Source: DAOUMU01 sp034409055 (GTDB lineage Bacteria > Chloroflexota > Anaerolineae > 4572-78 > J111). From it: a stretch of DNA of 17,809 bases. The DNA is taken from the NCBI GenBank assembly GCA_034409055.1, contig DAOUMU010000352.1, forward strand, positions 1 to 17,809, read 5' to 3'. Of this stretch, positions 15,376-17,809 are shown one piece after another. The notes beneath the pieces are model-generated. The model worked only from the letters and a program-made list of their open reading frames with translations. It was not told where the DNA came from and made no database searches. Every line of letters starts with the position of its first letter. Within the stretch, counting starts at the first letter, position 1. Both the position numbers and the translations under genes were made by a program.

Positions 15376-15396
15376 AGTTAGAAAGGAGTTGTCATT

Positions 15397-16794
15397 ATGA
15401 ACATCTTTAAGTTGTTGAAGCGATTGAAGCTCGGCCAACGGGGTCAGAGCCTGGTCGAAATGGCCATCACCGCCCCCATCCTGCTCCTGCTCTTTATTGG
15501 CGTCTTTGAGGTGGGCTGGGCCTTGCGCGGCTATCTGGTTTTGGCCAACGTGAACCGGGAGACGGCCCGCTTTGCCGTCAAAAATGCGGTGTTGGATTTT
15601 TCCGTAAAAAACCCGGCCACCGTCGGCTACAATACGGTCCTGTCCCATTCGATGGATAGCCTGGCCAGCCAATTACCGCTCGAGTTTCTGAACGACCCCA
15701 ACGCCACGGTCATTATGTCCCACATCGTGATCGATACCGGCTATCCTTGCGTCGAGTATCAGGGGGGTGACCCCAAAATCGCTGACGGCAAGTACGTATT
15801 TGACTCTAACTGCAATTGCGAAGAGGTCGATCCTGACGCTGCTCAGTGGTTTACCGGAGATGATCTGATCGCGCATCCGGGCGACCCCCGCTACCCCCAT
15901 TACACTCAAACTTATGGCCGGCTGACCAACAGCGATGGGGTCACCATCACGACCCGGCTTGGCCGGTCGGGGAGCACGGATGAGCGTTATGCCCAGGAAG
16001 CCGAAAAATTGGCCCTTGAAAATAACCAGGTGAACTGTGCTATCTTAAAAACCGGCTCGGCGGGCGAAATATCGGCCAACAACGTCTTTATTGCCGAAAC
16101 CTTCTATGAGCAGCCTCAATTGCTGGGCGTGCCCTTGATCTCAAATGCGGTCACCGACCCCATCCCGTTTTACACCCATACGGCTATGCGCATCGTGACC
16201 TCCAGAGAGGCCGACGGTGGCGACACCATTGGCCCGGTGTGCAATCCCATGCCCATTACCTTCCCCGAGGAGACCTTTACCGATCTTGGTTACGATCCAG
16301 ATACCCTCCCTGCTTACGCTGATCCGCCGGAACCTCCTCTGCCTATCTCCCTTGACCTGTTTGAAGGCAGTGGCTCCGGTAACTTTGGCTGGTTGACCTG
16401 GAATCCTGCCTCGGACAAAAATAACGAGGGTTATACCGAGGAAGAACTGATAAATCAATACCTGGCCATGGATGAGGAAAATGGTTTTACGGATGTCCTC
16501 GACCCCGATGATCACTCACTGCGGATAGGCAGTAACGTATCCAGTGGGCTGGGTACGACGAATTCCGACGATATTGACGACGCCCTGGAGGCTCTGGTGG
16601 GTCAAGTAATCCTGATCCCTATTTATGAGGTCAGTGTTGGCAGCGGCGCAAACAAGTACTATGTAGTCAGTCACTTTGCTAAGGTCAAGATTACGGATGT
16701 TTGTCTGCCGCGTAACAGTTGCCCGGGTGTGACAGGCAGCGAAAAGTTGATCCGAGGCGAGTTTCTGGGGTACCAGGATGACGCCTGCGGATAA
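15397..16794 (+). CDS. Long TadE-like pseudopilin-type protein
   Basis: The 465-residue protein starts at ATG 15397 with AAAGGAG eight bases upstream. Residues 13-60 are TadE-like: RGQSLVEMAITAPILLLLFI carries Gly16 followed by a +5 Glu (Glu21), as in prepilin-type processing sites; after the helix comes YLVLANVNRETARFAVKN, matching the NxxREAARxA signature. TadE proteins are minor pseudopilins of Tad/Flp pili. This one is more than twice the usual size. Residues about 60-465 include a Cys-rich patch (DSNCNCEEVDPDAAQWF), an acidic Pro-rich stretch (YDPDTLPAYADPPEPPLP) and a C-terminal Cys pair region (CLPRNSCPG); I recognise no domain there. It precedes the TadG-like gene by 99 bases, the usual TadE-TadG order. 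Confidence 0.85.
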   Translation: MNIFKLLKRLKLGQRGQSLVEMAITAPILLLLFIGVFEVGWALRGYLVLANVNRETARFAVKNAVLDFSVKNPATVGYNTVLSHSMDSLASQLPLEFLNDPNATVIMSHIVIDTGYPCVEYQGGDPKIADGKYVFDSNCNCEEVDPDAAQWFTGDDLIAHPGDPRYPHYTQTYGRLTNSDGVTITTRLGRSGSTDERYAQEAEKLALENNQVNCAILKTGSAGEISANNVFIAETFYEQPQLLGVPLISNAVTDPIPFYTHTAMRIVTSREADGGDTIGPVCNPMPITFPEETFTDLGYDPDTLPAYADPPEPPLPISLDLFEGSGSGNFGWLTWNPASDKNNEGYTEEELINQYLAMDEENGFTDVLDPDDHSLRIGSNVSSGLGTTNSDDIDDALEALVGQVILIPIYEVSVGSGANKYYVVSHFAKVKITDVCLPRNSCPGVTGSEKLIRGEFLGYQDDACG

Positions 16795-16855
16795 TAACTT
16801 TACTACAAATTTCAAACACGCTCTCAGTTTCGGACCGCACGGTGCGAAAGGGAAA

Positions 16856-16872
16856 GATGTCTGCCAGACATC
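16856..16872 (+). other. Small hairpin upstream of the TadG-like gene
   Basis: GATGTCT-GCC-AGACATC is a perfect seven-base stem with a three-base loop, ending 11 bases before the GAGGTGG ribosome site. No U tract follows, so it is unlikely to terminate; it might affect mRNA stability or translation. Confidence 0.35.
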
Positions 16873-16893
16873 AGAGTACAAGTGAGGTGGTTT

Positions 16894-17809
16894 ATGTTTC
16901 AAACTACGGTTCTGCAAAAGATGAAACGCCTGGGGCGATTAGGTCCGCCCGATCAAAAAGGACAAAGTCTGGTTATTATTGCCTTCGCCTTTCTGGGGTT
17001 GATCGCCATGCTGGGCCTGGCCCTGGATTTGGGCCTGGTCTACATCGAACGCACCCGCATCAAGCGGGCGGTCGACGCGGCCACCCTGGCCGCGGTGAGC
17101 GAGTTGCCCCACGAGGAAAAGGCCATTCTGCGAGCCATTAACTACCTGGATCAAAATGGCTACGATCTCAGGGATAATAATGGGAATCCCCAGGTTAATA
17201 TTTATGTCAGGGGCTGCGCCCACGATGGGTATCTGAAAACCGCCGGCACCCTGAGCAATCGGGGAGCAGATTTAGATGCCGACCCCTACCTTTATTTTCC
17301 CACCATAGGGGTGCCGGTAGCCGACCCCAAGGCCGAATTTGTAATCGATACCCGCACTTACCAATCCAAGGAGAGTGATGGCAGCTTCTTTCCGGATAGC
17401 GAGCAGTGCGACGAAACGAACGACATCTTTGGCACGGCCGGTAAAATTCATGTGGATGCGACCGTTCCGGTCAACATGAACTTCATGCAGTTTTTCGGCT
17501 TTAGACGGGTGCCGGTGTGGGACGAGGCCATTGCCCAAAACGTGACCAACCTGGACGTGGCGGTGGTGTTTGACATGTCCGGCTCGATGCAGTTTGACAC
17601 CATCTGCTACGGCTGTTACGAACCTTTTGGCGATGGCACGACAGACTGGGATGACCTGAGTTACGGCAACGATTTTCCCAATACCTCTTTTATCCATCCT
17701 ATCCCCACCAAACATCTGCCCAAAACCAACGCCGGCGACAGCAACCAGAGTAACATTCCCGGGGCTAACAATTCGGGCAAACTATGTGCCGACCGTGACG
17801 GTAACGTGG
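16894..17809 (+). CDS. TadG-like von Willebrand factor A protein (3' truncated by window)
   Basis: The frame from ATG 16894 (GAGGTGG at 16884-16890) stays open for 305 codons to the right edge. Residues 22-72 match the TadE/G-like N-terminal module: KGQSLVIIAFAFLGLIAMLG helix, LDLGLVYIERTRIKRAVDAA, then TLAAVSEL. It keeps the GQSLV motif but has Ile where TadE proteins have the +5 Glu. About 145 residues follow without a recognised domain. A von Willebrand A domain then starts near residue 219 (LDVAVVFDMSGSM) with a complete first metal-site motif Asp227-x-Ser229-x-Ser231. Directly after it comes an insertion-like stretch with CYGCYEPFGDGTTDWDD, unusual inside a vWA fold. TadG proteins are minor components of Tad pilus systems, anchored in the membrane. 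A 99-codon plus-strand frame starting at 16842 in another phase is only a shadow. Confidence 0.85.
   Translation, partial: MFQTTVLQKMKRLGRLGPPDQKGQSLVIIAFAFLGLIAMLGLALDLGLVYIERTRIKRAVDAATLAAVSELPHEEKAILRAINYLDQNGYDLRDNNGNPQVNIYVRGCAHDGYLKTAGTLSNRGADLDADPYLYFPTIGVPVADPKAEFVIDTRTYQSKESDGSFFPDSEQCDETNDIFGTAGKIHVDATVPVNMNFMQFFGFRRVPVWDEAIAQNVTNLDVAVVFDMSGSMQFDTICYGCYEPFGDGTTDWDDLSYGNDFPNTSFIHPIPTKHLPKTNAGDSNQSNIPGANNSGKLCADRDGNV

Noticed and set aside
16842..17141. 99-codon plus-strand frame over the TadG-like start
   Set aside because: The other phase gives a clear TadE/G-like N-terminus and remains open to the window edge.
1..17809. CRISPR array, tRNA or rRNA genes
   Set aside because: No regularly spaced identical repeats, no cloverleaf-like segments and no rRNA-like stretches were seen in reading the window.

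Overview
The window looks like a chromosomal segment of a Chloroflexota-type bacterium (Anaerolineae-like). This is an inference from style: TadE/TadG-like proteins beside very large modular secreted proteins, a secreted protein ending in a YLP-type tail, DegS/NarL-type signalling proteins, and dispersed 'CCTGAGCGAAGCCGAAGGA'-type intergenic repeats. No rRNA, tRNA, CRISPR array or complete insertion sequence is visible.

Region 1 (1-1750): a short open 3' end of unknown identity, a fragment of a dispersed repeat, then an MttB-family (trimethylamine/betaine:corrinoid methyltransferase-like) gene with no in-frame amber codon, followed by a terminator-like hairpin. Region 2 (1878-3645, minus strand): a tightly packed three-gene unit transcribed leftward. 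It encodes a membrane-anchored protein with an internal duplication, a DedA/VTT-family membrane protein overlapping it by ATGA, and a nucleoside 2-deoxyribosyltransferase-like enzyme. Region 3 (3890-6685, plus strand) is a cytoplasmic signalling module divergent from region 2: a histidine-kinase homologue whose phosphoacceptor His is replaced by Glu, a NarL/LuxR-type response regulator with all key residues, and a DegS-like kinase with the normal His. Region 4 (6686-7186) has no gene. It holds a GC-rich hairpin, a composite dispersed repeat with a nested imperfect palindrome of about 100 bp, two sigma70-like promoters, and a 7-2-7 inverted repeat at the expected start site of the stronger promoter.

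Region 5 (7187-17809, plus strand) is a cell-surface locus. It starts with a 1946-residue protein that begins like a TadE pseudopilin and continues into an array of five RWP-type repeats, a CARDB-like domain, several jelly-roll-like modules and a C-terminal carboxypeptidase-regulatory-like domain. Then come a seven-repeat beta-propeller-like secreted protein, a single-pass membrane protein of unknown family, a long TadE-like protein, and a TadG-like von Willebrand A protein that runs off the right edge. Three of these five share the G-Q-(S/G)-L N-terminal motif before the hydrophobic helix, which suggests a common Tad-type export or assembly route. The Tad motor genes (ATPase TadA, TadB/TadC, secretin) are not in the window.

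The most interesting combination is the pseudokinase-regulator-kinase module directly upstream of the surface locus, with a NarL-like 7-2-7 dyad at the promoter between them. A regulatory link is an inference, not shown by sequence.
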